NCBI GenBank assembly: GCA_900540545.1
Contig: UQGJ01000008.1
Span: 4,915-68,914 of the forward strand
From: an uncultured Eubacteriales bacterium
Lineage (GTDB): Bacteria > Bacillota > Clostridia > Oscillospirales > Oscillospiraceae
Reading direction: 5' to 3'
Length of the DNA stretch: 64,000 bases
Positions 18,039 to 26,509 of this stretch are shown here, piece after piece. Every line of letters starts with the position of its first letter. The first letter of the stretch is position 1. The notes under the pieces were generated by a model that was given only the letters and a program-made list of their open reading frames with translations, had not been told where the DNA came from and did not search any database. The translations under genes and the position numbers were made by a program.

Positions 18039-18584
18039 ATGCGCGTCATCACAGGCACGGCACGGGGCCGGAAATTGAAGGAATTGCAGGGCATGGAGAC
18101 CCGGCCCACCACCGACAAGGTGAAGGAATCCATGTTCAACATCGTCCAGTTCGACATCGAGGGCCGGAAGGTGCTGGACCTGTTCAGCGGCACGGGACAG
18201 CTGGGCATCGAGTGCCTGAGCCGGGGGGCGGCACACTGCACCTTTGTGGACCTGCGGAGGGAAGCGGCGGCCCTGGTGCGGGAAAATTTGGCATGGTGCA
18301 GGCTGGAGGACCGGGCCGCCGTGGTCCAGGGGGATTATCTGGCCTTTTTGACACGATGCCGGGAGAAATTCGACCTCATCTTCCTGGACCCGCCCTATGC
18401 CAGCGGCCTGCTGGAAAAGGCGTTGGAGACCATCACGGCGATTGACATCCTGTCGGAAAATGGTATAATGGTCTGCGAAAGCGGGCTGGAACAGGAACTT
18501 CCCGAGCTGAACGCCCCCTACGAGAAGGGCAAGGACTACCGCTACGGCAAAATCAAGCTGACGGTTTACCGCCGCGCGGTGTGA
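18039..18584 (+). CDS. rsmD: 16S rRNA (guanine-N2)-methyltransferase RsmD
   Basis: SAM-dependent enzyme that methylates G966 (E. coli numbering) of 16S rRNA; 181 residues. MRVITGTARGRKL opens the protein, RPTTDKVKESMFNI follows near 26, the SAM-binding motif I reads VLDLFSGTGQLGIE near 45-60, and the catalytic DPPY motif is near 117. AAGGAGGA lies eight bases upstream. Adjacent rsmD and coaD genes are very common in bacteria, and coaD begins about 30 bases after this stop. Confidence 0.94.
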   Translation: MRVITGTARGRKLKELQGMETRPTTDKVKESMFNIVQFDIEGRKVLDLFSGTGQLGIECLSRGAAHCTFVDLRREAAALVRENLAWCRLEDRAAVVQGDYLAFLTRCREKFDLIFLDPPYASGLLEKALETITAIDILSENGIMVCESGLEQELPELNAPYEKGKDYRYGKIKLTVYRRAV

Positions 18585-18614
18585 CCGGCTAATCCCATAA
18601 AGGGGCTGTGACCC

Positions 18615-19109
18615 ATGAAGATCGCCATCTACCCCGGCAGTTTCGACCCCATCACCCTGGGGCATCTGAACATCATCAAGCGGGCGGCGCTGTGCTTTGA
18701 CAAGCTCATCGTCTGCGTGATGATAAACTCCGCCAAGAACGGGCTGTTCGCCCCCGCCGAGCGGGTGGAGTTGATCCGCAAGGTGGTGTCCCAGCTGCCC
18801 AACGTGGAGGTGGACTCCTCGGAACTGCTGGTGGCCGAGTACGCCAAGCAGCACCGGGCCAGGGTCATCGTCAAGGGCCTGCGGGCCGTGTCCGACTTTG
18901 AGGCCGAGGTCCAGATGTCCGTCATCAACCGGAAGCTGAATCCCAACGTGGACACCATGTTCCTGCCCTCCCACGAGAAGTATACCTACCTCAGCTCCAC
19001 CGTGGTGAAGGAGATGGTGCGCTACGGCGTGGAACTGAGCGATTTCCTCCCGCGGGAGATCATAGACGACGTAAAACAGAAAATGGATGAATGCAGGAGG
19101 GACGACTGA
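18615..19109 (+). CDS. coaD: Phosphopantetheine adenylyltransferase
   Basis: Catalyses the penultimate step of coenzyme A synthesis, joining ATP to 4'-phosphopantetheine. The 164 residues fit the family. The nucleotidyltransferase signature GSFDPITLGH is at 8-17 and the second motif YLSSTVVKEM near 127-136. It is followed, with a one-base TGATG overlap, by a coiled-coil protein gene, so the two are translationally coupled. Confidence 0.95.
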   Translation: MKIAIYPGSFDPITLGHLNIIKRAALCFDKLIVCVMINSAKNGLFAPAERVELIRKVVSQLPNVEVDSSELLVAEYAKQHRARVIVKGLRAVSDFEAEVQMSVINRKLNPNVDTMFLPSHEKYTYLSSTVVKEMVRYGVELSDFLPREIIDDVKQKMDECRRDD

Positions 19110-19624
19110 TGGCGACCAACGTGGAAGAACTGGTGGACATGCTCTTTGCCATGATCGACGAGGCCAAGAACATGCCTTTGAGCGGCGATAAATGTATTAT
19201 TGAGAGGGACAAGGCCCTGGACCTGTTGGACGACATCAAGGCCCAGTTCCCCGTGGAGTTGGGGGAGGCCAAGAAGCTGCTGGCCGCCCGCAACGACTAT
19301 ATTGCCTCCGCCAAGCGGGAGGCCGAGCTCATCCGCAAGCAGGCGGAGGAGAAGGCCCGGCAGATGCTGGCCGAGGACGAGCTGATGGCCCAGGCCAAGC
19401 AGCGGGCCAACGAACTGCTCAAGACCGCCGACGACCGCAGCCGGGAGCTGCGCCGGGCGGCCAACGAGTACTGCGAGGACGCCCTGCGGCGCACCGAGGA
19501 GGCCGTCAGCGAGGCCTACGACGAGATCAAGCGCTCCCGCGCCCGGTTCCGGGCGGCGGCCAGCGGGGTACAGCCCGCCGGGGGGCAGAGCGCCGTGTAC
19601 GACGCCGAGGCCGAAGAGGGCTGA
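19109..19624 (+). CDS. Coiled-coil protein encoded after coaD, function unknown
   Basis: A 171-residue, highly charged protein. Residues about 55-150 form a nearly continuous coiled coil rich in Ala, Glu, Lys and Arg; the tail is Ala/Gly-rich and ends in acidic residues. Similar proteins after coaD in clostridia are often labelled ATPase or ATP-synthase B-like because of the coiled coil alone; I see no nucleotide-binding motif and no membrane helix, so that label is not supported. AGGAGG inside the end of coaD lies eight bases before the ATG, which overlaps the coaD stop. A cytoplasmic scaffold or division-related role is possible but unproven. Confidence 0.75.
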   Translation: MATNVEELVDMLFAMIDEAKNMPLSGDKCIIERDKALDLLDDIKAQFPVELGEAKKLLAARNDYIASAKREAELIRKQAEEKARQMLAEDELMAQAKQRANELLKTADDRSRELRRAANEYCEDALRRTEEAVSEAYDEIKRSRARFRAAASGVQPAGGQSAVYDAEAEEG

Positions 19625-19646
19625 TTCTCCGAAATACGATGCTTAG

Positions 19647-19681
19647 AAGAGCGCGGACCCGAAGGGGTCCGCGCTCTTTTT
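19647..19681 (+). terminator. Terminator after the coaD operon
   Basis: AGAGCGCGGACCC, loop GAAG, then GGGTCCGCGCTCT and a T-run, 23 bases after the stop. Confidence 0.92.
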
Positions 19682-19691
19682 GTATTGGGGC

Positions 19692-19985
19692 AGGGCCCCT
19701 GCCGGGGGGCGCTCCCGCGCGGGGGTTCCTTTCTCGTTTGAGAAAGGAACCGAAAGAAAACCAGGGGGCGGCTACGGGCCACGCTGTGGCCCTATCCGCC
19801 ACCCCCTGGACCCCGGGAAACGTCCGGGCGGCGGTACGAGTTATGTTTACTGGCAAGACTAGAAAGCCGTTGCAGCTCGTATCGGTCCGGCGCTAGAACA
19901 ACTCCGGCTATCGCCCCTCGCGTAAGAGCCAGGTAAAACTTATGAGTAGTTGCGTTTTTCTTAGTGCAGACAAGCCGCCACAAGG
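19692..19985. repeat. 600-bp intergenic element, copy D (left half only)
   Basis: It starts with GCTCCCGCGCGGGGGTTCC and the palindrome CTTTCTCGTTTGAGAAAG, then GAAAGAAAACCAGGGGGCGG, and continues with the same interior order as copy A (CCGGGCGGCGGTACG, GTTGCAGC, GAGTAGTTGCGTTTT). It stops abruptly where copy A continues for about 300 more bases. The stretch 19986-20280 that follows has a half-copy of the AT-armed repeat near 20058-20093, a CCACC/GGTGG hairpin near 20131-20147 and no gene. Confidence 0.7.
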
Positions 19986-20200
19986 TCTGCGCGTCTTTTA
20001 CTTGGCATTACGCCCGTTGCCAAACACCCACACCACCGTCCCCGTCCCGCCCGTAGGCGTAATTCTTCCTTCTTCCTTCTTAATTCTTCATTTCCTCCGG
20101 TACCAAATATAGCCCTTTTTCCCCATGGGACCACCAGAGACGGTGGTTTATGGTCAAAAACGCCAAAATCGGTTGTAGTTTTTTGTTTCCGACTTGTCAT

Positions 20201-20214
20201 CGAACAAACGTTTT
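20201..20214. promoter_or_regulatory. Possible LexA (SOS) box upstream of the dcw promoter
   Basis: CGAACAAACGTTTT matches the Firmicutes LexA consensus CGAACRNRYGTTYC at 13 of 14 positions. It lies about 85 bases upstream of the mraZ promoter -35 element, farther than usual for direct repression, so function is doubtful. Confidence 0.35.
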
Positions 20215-20283
20215 CGTTCAAAAAATGGCGGGAATTACACGAAAAAAACCAGTATTTTGAGGGAAAAAATATGGCGGAAACTA

Positions 20284-20312
20284 TTGCAATTTTGTAACAA
20301 TGCATTTATACT
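20284..20312 (+). promoter_or_regulatory. Main promoter of the dcw cluster (mraZ promoter)
   Basis: TTGCAA (20284-20289), a 17-base spacer and TATACT (20307-20312) in an AT-rich region, about 70 bases before mraZ. Confidence 0.8.
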
Positions 20313-20322
20313 AGAAAGCACA

Positions 20323-20369
20323 GTGGAGCGAAATGGAGCAAAATAGAGTAATTTAACACCAAAGTGGAG
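20323..20369 (+). promoter_or_regulatory. MraZ-type operator: 10-bp-spaced direct repeats
   Basis: GTGGAG at 20323, ATGGAG at 20333 and ATAGAG at 20343 are spaced exactly 10 bp, starting about 11 bases after the -10 element. A fourth GTGGAG at 20364 also forms the mraZ ribosome site. MraZ repressors in other bacteria bind G-rich direct repeats with one-helical-turn spacing near the mraZ promoter, so autoregulation is likely. Confidence 0.65.
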
Positions 20370-20382
20370 GAGATGAACAGGC

Positions 20383-20805
20383 GTGGGGAGCGTGACCGGC
20401 ACCTATGAGCACAGCATCGATGCCAAGGGCCGGCTGTTTATCCCTGCCAAACTCCGTGAGGAGCTGGGCGCCGCCTTTTATCTCGCCATGGGCGTGGACA
20501 CCTGTTTGGCCATCTACCCCCAGGAGAGCTGGGACCAGTTCACGGAGAAGTTCGCCTCCCTGCCGGTGAGCCAGTCCAAGGGGATGCGCTCACTCTTTGC
20601 CAACGCCGTGAAGTGCGTGCCCGACAGCCAGGGGCGCATCGTCCTGCCTCAGCGCCTGCGGGCCTATGCCGATTTGGACAAGGACGTGGTCATCATCGGC
20701 GTGCACAACCGGGCAGAGATTTGGAGCGCCCAGCGCTGGAACGACACCGAGGAGGAAATGACGCCGGAGAAGATGGCCGCGCTCATGGAATCCCTGGGTA
20801 TGTAA
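20383..20805 (+). CDS. mraZ: Transcriptional regulator MraZ
   Basis: DNA-binding regulator at the head of the dcw cluster, 140 residues. The two AbrB-like half-repeats are visible: DAKGRLFIPAKLREEL at about 13-28 and the second copy PDSQGRIVLPQRLRAYADL near 79-97. GTG at 20383 is the likely start, with GTGGAGGAG about a dozen bases upstream; a second GTG at 20392 is also possible. It is followed 12 bases later by rsmH, as in nearly all bacteria. Candidate MraZ boxes lie just upstream. Confidence 0.93.
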   Translation: MGSVTGTYEHSIDAKGRLFIPAKLREELGAAFYLAMGVDTCLAIYPQESWDQFTEKFASLPVSQSKGMRSLFANAVKCVPDSQGRIVLPQRLRAYADLDKDVVIIGVHNRAEIWSAQRWNDTEEEMTPEKMAALMESLGM

Positions 20806-20817
20806 GGGGAGGCGGCC

Positions 20818-21744
20818 ATGGAATTCACCCACAAGCCGGTCCTCCTGGACGAGTGCCTGGAGGGGCTGAACATCCGCCCGGACGGGCGGTATCTGGACGG
20901 CACCCTGGGCCGGGCGGGCCACTCCCTGGAAATCGTGAAGCGGCTGACCACGGGGCACCTCACCTGCATCGACCGGGACCAGGCGGCCCTGGACGCGGCG
21001 GGGGACAAGCTCTCCGGCTATCTGGACCGGGTCACCCTGGTCCACGGCAACTTCGGCGATTTGGCCGCCCTGGCGGACTGCCAGGGACCCTTTGACGGAA
21101 TGCTTTTCGACCTGGGCGTGTCCTCCCCCCAGCTGGACGACCCTGAGCGGGGCTTTTCTTACATGAATGACGCGCCGCTGGATATGCGCATGGACCAAGC
21201 GGCCCCCCTCACCGCCTACGGGGTGGTGAACGAGTGGCCCCAGGAGGAGCTGAAGCGCATCCTGTGGCAGTACGGCGAGGAGCGGTACGCGCCCCAGATC
21301 GCCGGGGCCATCGCCCGGCGGCGGGCGGTGCGGCCTATCGAGACTACCTTCGAGCTGGTGGAGACCATCAAAAGCGCCATGCCGGCCCAGGCCCTGCGGG
21401 AGAAGCAGCACCCGGCCAAGCGCAGCTTCCAGGCCATCCGCATCGCGGTGAACGACGAGCTGACGGCGGTGGACCGGATGATACAGGCGGCGGTGCCCCG
21501 GCTGGCCCGGGGCGGGCGGCTGTGCATCATCTCCTTCCACTCCCTGGAGGACCGCATCGTGAAGAACGGGCTGGCCGGGTTCGCCAAGGGCTGCACCTGC
21601 CCGCCGGATTTCCCGGTGTGCGTGTGCGGCAAGACGCCGGACGTGAAGCTGGTGAGCCGGAAGCCCATCACCGCCTCGGAGGCGGAATTGGAAGAGAATC
21701 CCCGGGCCCGGAGCGCCAAGCTGCGGGTGGCGGAGAAGTTGTAG
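20818..21744 (+). CDS. rsmH: 16S rRNA (cytosine-N4)-methyltransferase RsmH
   Basis: Methylates C1402 (E. coli numbering) of 16S rRNA; 308 residues, typical length. The N-terminus HKPVLLDECLEGL, the SAM-binding block YLDGTLGRAGHS near 25-36, LFDLGVSSPQLDDPERGFSY near 97-116 and the C-terminal SFHSLEDRIVKN near 239-250 are all family signatures. GGGAGG lies seven bases before the ATG. It is the second gene of the dcw cluster and was formerly called mraW. Confidence 0.96.
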   Translation: MEFTHKPVLLDECLEGLNIRPDGRYLDGTLGRAGHSLEIVKRLTTGHLTCIDRDQAALDAAGDKLSGYLDRVTLVHGNFGDLAALADCQGPFDGMLFDLGVSSPQLDDPERGFSYMNDAPLDMRMDQAAPLTAYGVVNEWPQEELKRILWQYGEERYAPQIAGAIARRRAVRPIETTFELVETIKSAMPAQALREKQHPAKRSFQAIRIAVNDELTAVDRMIQAAVPRLARGGRLCIISFHSLEDRIVKNGLAGFAKGCTCPPDFPVCVCGKTPDVKLVSRKPITASEAELEENPRARSAKLRVAEKL

Positions 21745-21799
21745 AGAGATAGAGGAGGGCGCGGCCGCGCCCATACGAAAGAGAATGGAGTGACACGGC

Positions 21800-22363
21800 G
21801 TGGCAACTGCGACTGCGACGGCCAGAAGAAGAACCGACATGAACCGGCCCAGAGGGACTTACGGGAACCTGGCCTACGCGGAGCCCGCCATCGAGCGGGG
21901 CGGGGCGGAGGTACTCCGCCCCCAGCCCAAGGTACGCACCCGGGAGCGGGCGGCAGTCCGGCCCAAGGTCCAGGTCCGGGAGGCGGGGCACGTGTCCGTC
22001 TTCGCCGTGGTGGGCTTTCTGGCCGTGGGCGTGTTCGCCGCGCTGCTGCTGCTGAGCTACGTGCAGCTCACCGTCACCGCCGACTCGGTGTCCACCCTGA
22101 AACGGGAGCTGACCAACCTGGAGACCGAGCAGTCCAAGCTGCTGGCCCAGTATGAGCTGGCTTACGACCTGAGCTCCATCGAGCAGAAGGTCACCGCCGA
22201 CGGCAGCATGGTCAAGCCCTTGAGCGACCAGATCTACACCCTGGACCTCATGGAGCAGGACAGCGTGATCCGCTACACCGGCGAGACCGCCGGACAGGGT
22301 GACCAGGGGCTGGCGGCCGAGGCCAAGGGCTTCGTGGACAGTGTGCTGGCATATTTCCGCTGA
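21800..22363 (+). CDS. ftsL: FtsL-like septum formation protein
   Basis: A 187-residue single-pass membrane protein in the ftsL position between rsmH and the penicillin-binding protein. The cytoplasmic N-terminus (about 65 residues, Arg/Pro-rich) is followed by one membrane helix at about 68-92 and an extracytoplasmic coiled coil (VSTLKRELTNLETEQSKLL). FtsL pairs with FtsB/DivIC and FtsQ to activate septal peptidoglycan synthesis. Sequence identity in this family is low, so assignment rests on topology and position. GTG start, with GGAG nine bases upstream. The C-terminal 70 residues are longer than in short FtsL proteins. Confidence 0.75.
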   Translation: MATATATARRRTDMNRPRGTYGNLAYAEPAIERGGAEVLRPQPKVRTRERAAVRPKVQVREAGHVSVFAVVGFLAVGVFAALLLLSYVQLTVTADSVSTLKRELTNLETEQSKLLAQYELAYDLSSIEQKVTADGSMVKPLSDQIYTLDLMEQDSVIRYTGETAGQGDQGLAAEAKGFVDSVLAYFR

Positions 22364-22410
22364 CGCGGCCATATGCTTGGAGTGAATCCATCAGATAAGA
22401 GACATTGGAG

Positions 22411-22441
22411 GGGCGTAAGAAAATGAAATTTTCTTACGCCC
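22411..22441 (+). other. Perfect 14-bp hairpin between ftsL and the PBP gene
   Basis: GGGCGTAAGAAAAT, loop GAA, then ATTTTCTTACGCCC, ending 28 bases before the PBP start. It lacks a good T-run, so it could be an RNA-stability or processing hairpin, or a weak attenuator, rather than a full terminator. Confidence 0.55.
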
Positions 22442-22469
22442 TTCGTTATCAGGGGTAAAGGAGACCGGC

Positions 22470-24938
22470 ATGGCGCGGAAAGAACAGAACGCAAAACCGA
22501 AAGACACCGGCGGGGACCGCCGGGCCAACAAGACCATCCTGGGCCGCACCATCTTCCTGATGACGGTCTTCGGGGTGGTCGCCTTTGTGCCGTTGCTGTG
22601 GAAGCTCTGGCAGGTGCAAATCGTGGGCCACGACCAGTTTGAGGAGATGGCCATCGACCAGCAGACCAGCGACCTCACCGTCACCGCGCCTAGGGGCACC
22701 ATCTACGACGTCCAGGGCAACATCCTGGCCATCTCCGCCACGGTCCAGAACGTCATCATCTCCCCCAAGGAGGTCCTGAGCGGGGCCACCGACGCCCAGA
22801 AGCGGGCCGAGGCCAAGCTGGAAAAGTCCGTGGGCCTCACCGACGTGGAGAAGGAAAAGAAGGGCTACGTCCTCACCGGCGCGGAACAGGCGGCGCTGAA
22901 CGGCACCTATAAGGAGTTCGTGGCCGACGGGCTGGCGGGCATCCTGGGCATGGACCGCAGCGACATCCTCAAGCGGATGGAGAAGACCGGCTCCATGTAC
23001 GAGGTCCTCCGGCGCAGGGTGGAGGACGACATCTCCACCCAGGTCAACGAGTTCATCTCGGCCAACGGCCTGTACCCCGGCGTCTACCTCCGGCCGGACA
23101 CCAAGCGCTACTACCCCTATTCCTCCATGGCCGCCCAGGTCATCGGCTGGGTCAACCCCAACAACGACAACAAGGGCGCCTACGGCCTGGAGGCCCGGTA
23201 CGACGACGTGCTCTCCGGCACTCCGGGGCGGGTGGTGACGGCCAAGAACGCCGCCGGCGGGGAGATGCTCTCCAACTACGAAAACTACATTGACCCAGAG
23301 CCGGGGCACAATTTGAACATTACCATCGACGCCACCATCCAGAACTACTGCGAGCGGACCCTGGCCGAGGGCATGAGTTCCTACGAGGTCCGCAAGGGCG
23401 GCTTCTGCATCGCCATGAACCCCAAGACGGGGGCGGTGCTGGCCCTGGCCTCCACCCCCAACTACGACCTCAACGACCCCTGGGGGGTCACGGACCCGGT
23501 GCTGTCGGCCTACCTGGAGCAGGTGAAGAGCGACCCCAGCACCACCGAGGAGGCCTACCTGGAGGCCCTGGGCAACACCCAGCTCCAGCAGTGGCGGAAC
23601 AAGGCCCTGTCCGACGCCTACGAGCCCGGTTCCACCTTCAAGACCCTGGTGCTGGCCGCCGCCCTGGAGGAGGGGGTGGTCACCGAGAGCGACCACTTCT
23701 ACTGTTCCGGCTCCAAGAAGGTCGCCACCTGGACCATCCGCTGCTCCAAGCGGGAGGGCCACGGGGACCAGACCCTGCCCCAGGCGGTGGCAAACTCCTG
23801 CAACCCGGCCTTCATCGAGATCGGCCAGCGGCTGGGGGCGGAGAAGTTCTACGACTACCTGGAAGCCTACGGCTTCTTTGAAAAGACCGGCCTGGACCCC
23901 CAGGTGGAGGGCCGCAGCCAGATCTGGGACCGGGATGACTTCACCAGCGAGCAGGGCATCGCCTCCCTGGCCACCGCCTCCTTCGGCCAGACCCTGAAAA
24001 TCACCCCCATCCAGATGATCACCGCCGCCTGCGCCGCCGTCAACGGCGGGCACCTGATGCAGCCCTATCTGGTCCAGTCCGTCACCGACCAGAACGGCAA
24101 CGTCATTGAGTCCACCCAGCCCACCGAGGTGCGGCAGGTGGTCAGTGAGCGGACCTCCGAGCGGGTGCGCACCATCCTGGAAGGGGTGGTGGACGGCGGC
24201 ACCGGCAAGAACGCCTACATGTCCGGCTACCGCATCGGCGGCAAGACGGGCACGTCAGAGAAGCGGGACGAAAAGACCGGGGACCTCATCGTCTCCTTCC
24301 TGGGGGTGGCCCCGGCCAACGACCCCCAGGTGGTGGTCCTCCTGGCCTTCGACAGCCCCACCCCGGCGTCTCCGGGGAACAACCTCACCTCCCATGGGTT
24401 CTACATCAGCGGCGGCAGCATGGCCGCCCTGGCCGCGGGCCCCCTCATCGCCGACATTTTGGACTATCTGGGGGTGGAGAAGGTCTACACCGACGAGGAC
24501 TACGCCGACGTGCTGGTGCCCCAGACCGTGGGCCTCAATCAGGCCGACGCCCAGAAGCTGCTGGACTCCAAGGGCCTGAACTACCGCATCGTGGGCGAGG
24601 GGGCCGTAGTCACCGACCAGCTCCCAGCCCAGGGGGCGTCCATCCCCATCAAGAGCGAGGTGGTCCTCTACCTGGGGGCCGACAAACCCACCGAGCAGGT
24701 GGCCGTGCCCGACCTGGTGGGCAAGACCCCGGCCTCGGCGGAACAGGCCCTGACCAAGCTGGGGCTGTACATGCGGGCGGCGGGCGTCACCGCCTATTCC
24801 GACACTACCGTCTCCGCCAGCCAGTCCATCCCGGCGGGCACGATGGTGGACCCCGGCACCGTGGTGGAGGTCCACTTCATGGACACCCAGGTCCAGGACT
24901 ACGCGGCCAACGGGAACATCGGACAACAAGTCAATTAG
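22470..24938 (+). CDS. Class B penicillin-binding protein with two PASTA domains (FtsI/PBP2B or SpoVD type)
   Basis: Septal or sporulation transpeptidase that crosslinks peptidoglycan, 822 residues. One membrane helix lies at about 27-50, then the PBP dimerisation region (RGTIYDVQGN near 76). The transpeptidase motifs are SxxK (PGSTFKTL) near 388, SxN (SCNPAF) near 443 and KTG (GGKTGTSEK) near 591. Two C-terminal PASTA repeats follow (about 680-740 and 745-808). Firmicutes dcw clusters often carry both pbpB and spoVD in tandem; only one is here, and the sequence alone does not decide between the vegetative and sporulation role. AAAGGAG precedes the ATG. Confidence 0.9.
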   Translation: MARKEQNAKPKDTGGDRRANKTILGRTIFLMTVFGVVAFVPLLWKLWQVQIVGHDQFEEMAIDQQTSDLTVTAPRGTIYDVQGNILAISATVQNVIISPKEVLSGATDAQKRAEAKLEKSVGLTDVEKEKKGYVLTGAEQAALNGTYKEFVADGLAGILGMDRSDILKRMEKTGSMYEVLRRRVEDDISTQVNEFISANGLYPGVYLRPDTKRYYPYSSMAAQVIGWVNPNNDNKGAYGLEARYDDVLSGTPGRVVTAKNAAGGEMLSNYENYIDPEPGHNLNITIDATIQNYCERTLAEGMSSYEVRKGGFCIAMNPKTGAVLALASTPNYDLNDPWGVTDPVLSAYLEQVKSDPSTTEEAYLEALGNTQLQQWRNKALSDAYEPGSTFKTLVLAAALEEGVVTESDHFYCSGSKKVATWTIRCSKREGHGDQTLPQAVANSCNPAFIEIGQRLGAEKFYDYLEAYGFFEKTGLDPQVEGRSQIWDRDDFTSEQGIASLATASFGQTLKITPIQMITAACAAVNGGHLMQPYLVQSVTDQNGNVIESTQPTEVRQVVSERTSERVRTILEGVVDGGTGKNAYMSGYRIGGKTGTSEKRDEKTGDLIVSFLGVAPANDPQVVVLLAFDSPTPASPGNNLTSHGFYISGGSMAALAAGPLIADILDYLGVEKVYTDEDYADVLVPQTVGLNQADAQKLLDSKGLNYRIVGEGAVVTDQLPAQGASIPIKSEVVLYLGADKPTEQVAVPDLVGKTPASAEQALTKLGLYMRAAGVTAYSDTTVSASQSIPAGTMVDPGTVVEVHFMDTQVQDYAANGNIGQQVN

Positions 24939-24968
24939 CAATCAAAAAGGAAGGATTCGGGGTGAAGC

Positions 24969-26474
24969 ATGAAGCTGAGGGACCTTATTGCCGGCGTGGC
25001 GCTGACCAAGCTGCCGCCGGACCAGGACGTGGAAATCAGCGGGATCAGCTACGACACCCGGGACATCACCCCAGGCTGCCTCTTCGCGGCGCTGCCGGGC
25101 TATAAAACAGACGGACACTTTTATATCGACGAAGCCCTGGGCAAGGGGGCGGCGGTGGTGCTGTGCCAGACGGAGCCCATCCGCCCCGGACCCTGGCTGG
25201 TGGCGGAGGACCCCCGGGCGGCGCTGGCCGCCCTCTCCGCCAACTGGTTCGGCCACCCTGCGGAGGGCATGACCGTGGTGGCTGTCACCGGCACCAACGG
25301 CAAAACCACCACCACCTACCTGCTGAAATCCGTACTGGAGGGGGCCCTGGGGGCCAAGGTTGGCCTCATCGGCACCAACCAGAACATGATTGGGGAGGAG
25401 GTCCTGCCCGCCCACCGCACCACGCCGGAGTCCTACGAGCTCCAGGAGCTGCTGCGGCACATGGCCGACGCGGGGTGCAGCCACGTGGTCATGGAGGCAT
25501 CCTCCATCGCCCTGGCCCTCCACCGCACCGACGGCATCCGCTTCGCCGCGGGCATCTTCACCAACCTGACCCGGGACCACCTGGATTTCCACGGCACCAT
25601 GGAGGCGTACCGGGACGCCAAGGGCCTGCTGTTCCGGCAGAGCGACGTGGCCATCCTCAACCTGGACGACGAGGCGGGGCGGTATTTCAGGGACACCGCG
25701 CCCTGCCCGGTGTTCACCTACTCCGAGCGGAAGGACGAGGCCGACCTGGTGGCGAAGAACATCCGGCTTTTCCCCAGCCATGTGGAGTTCGAGGCGGTGG
25801 CGAAAAACGCCATCGGCCGGGTCTTTCTGCCCATCCCCGGCGGCTTCACCATCTACAACGCCCTGGGCGTGGTGGCCGCCGCCCTGAACCTGGGCCTGGA
25901 GCTGCCCGCCATCCTCACCGCCCTGCGCACCGCCAGGGGGGTGAAGGGCAGGGTGGAGGTGGTCCCCGTCCCGGCGGCCTACACCGTCATCATCGACTAC
26001 GCCCACACCCCCGACGCCCTTGAGAACATCCTCACCACCGTCCGGGACCTGACCGAGCGGCGGGTCATCTGCGTCTTTGGCTGCGGCGGGGACCGGGACC
26101 GTACCAAGCGTCCCGTCATGGGCTCCATCGCTGCGGCCCTGTCCGACCTGGCGGTGGTCACTTCGGATAACCCACGGACCGAGGACCCCATGGACATCAT
26201 CGCCGACATTCTCCCCGGCATGGAGGGGGCGCACTACCTGCTGGAGCCGGACCGGCGGAAGGCCATCCGGCTGGCCCTGTCCCAGGCCAAGACCGGCGAC
26301 GTGGTGGTCCTGGCGGGGAAGGGCCACGAGACCTACCAGGAGATCGGCACAGAGACGGTCCACCTGGACGAGCGGGAAGAGGTGGCGGGATATTTTGCGG
26401 AATGCAGGAATGCAGAATGCAGAATGCAGAATGGCCGCTGCGGCGGAACGGAAGGGTTGGAGGATGCGCAATAA
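24969..26474 (+). CDS. murE: UDP-MurNAc-tripeptide synthetase, diaminopimelate-adding
   Basis: Cytoplasmic ligase adding the third residue to the peptidoglycan stem peptide. The 501 residues include the ATP site TGTNGKTTTTYLL near 106-118 and, near 400, DNPRTEDP, the motif of enzymes that add meso-diaminopimelate; lysine-type enzymes differ there. It therefore predicts DAP-type murein. The C-terminus is abnormal: after the expected end (EEVAGYF) it continues through AECRNAECRMQNG and about 13 more residues encoded by a GAATGCA tandem repeat, which supplies the stop. murF, normally next, is missing here. Confidence 0.94.
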   Translation: MKLRDLIAGVALTKLPPDQDVEISGISYDTRDITPGCLFAALPGYKTDGHFYIDEALGKGAAVVLCQTEPIRPGPWLVAEDPRAALAALSANWFGHPAEGMTVVAVTGTNGKTTTTYLLKSVLEGALGAKVGLIGTNQNMIGEEVLPAHRTTPESYELQELLRHMADAGCSHVVMEASSIALALHRTDGIRFAAGIFTNLTRDHLDFHGTMEAYRDAKGLLFRQSDVAILNLDDEAGRYFRDTAPCPVFTYSERKDEADLVAKNIRLFPSHVEFEAVAKNAIGRVFLPIPGGFTIYNALGVVAAALNLGLELPAILTALRTARGVKGRVEVVPVPAAYTVIIDYAHTPDALENILTTVRDLTERRVICVFGCGGDRDRTKRPVMGSIAAALSDLAVVTSDNPRTEDPMDIIADILPGMEGAHYLLEPDRRKAIRLALSQAKTGDVVVLAGKGHETYQEIGTETVHLDEREEVAGYFAECRNAECRMQNGRCGGTEGLEDAQ

Positions 26475-26509
26475 ATTCTGCATTCTGCATTCTCAATTCT
26501 GCATTGATG
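26399..26509. repeat. GAATGCA-armed inverted repeat across the murE end
   Basis: Tandem GAATGCA units at about 26399-26432 face ATTCTGC units at 26475-26505, flanking a GC-rich centre. It is a variant of the AT-armed repeats found around ftsW and murG and encodes the murE C-terminal tail. Confidence 0.7.
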
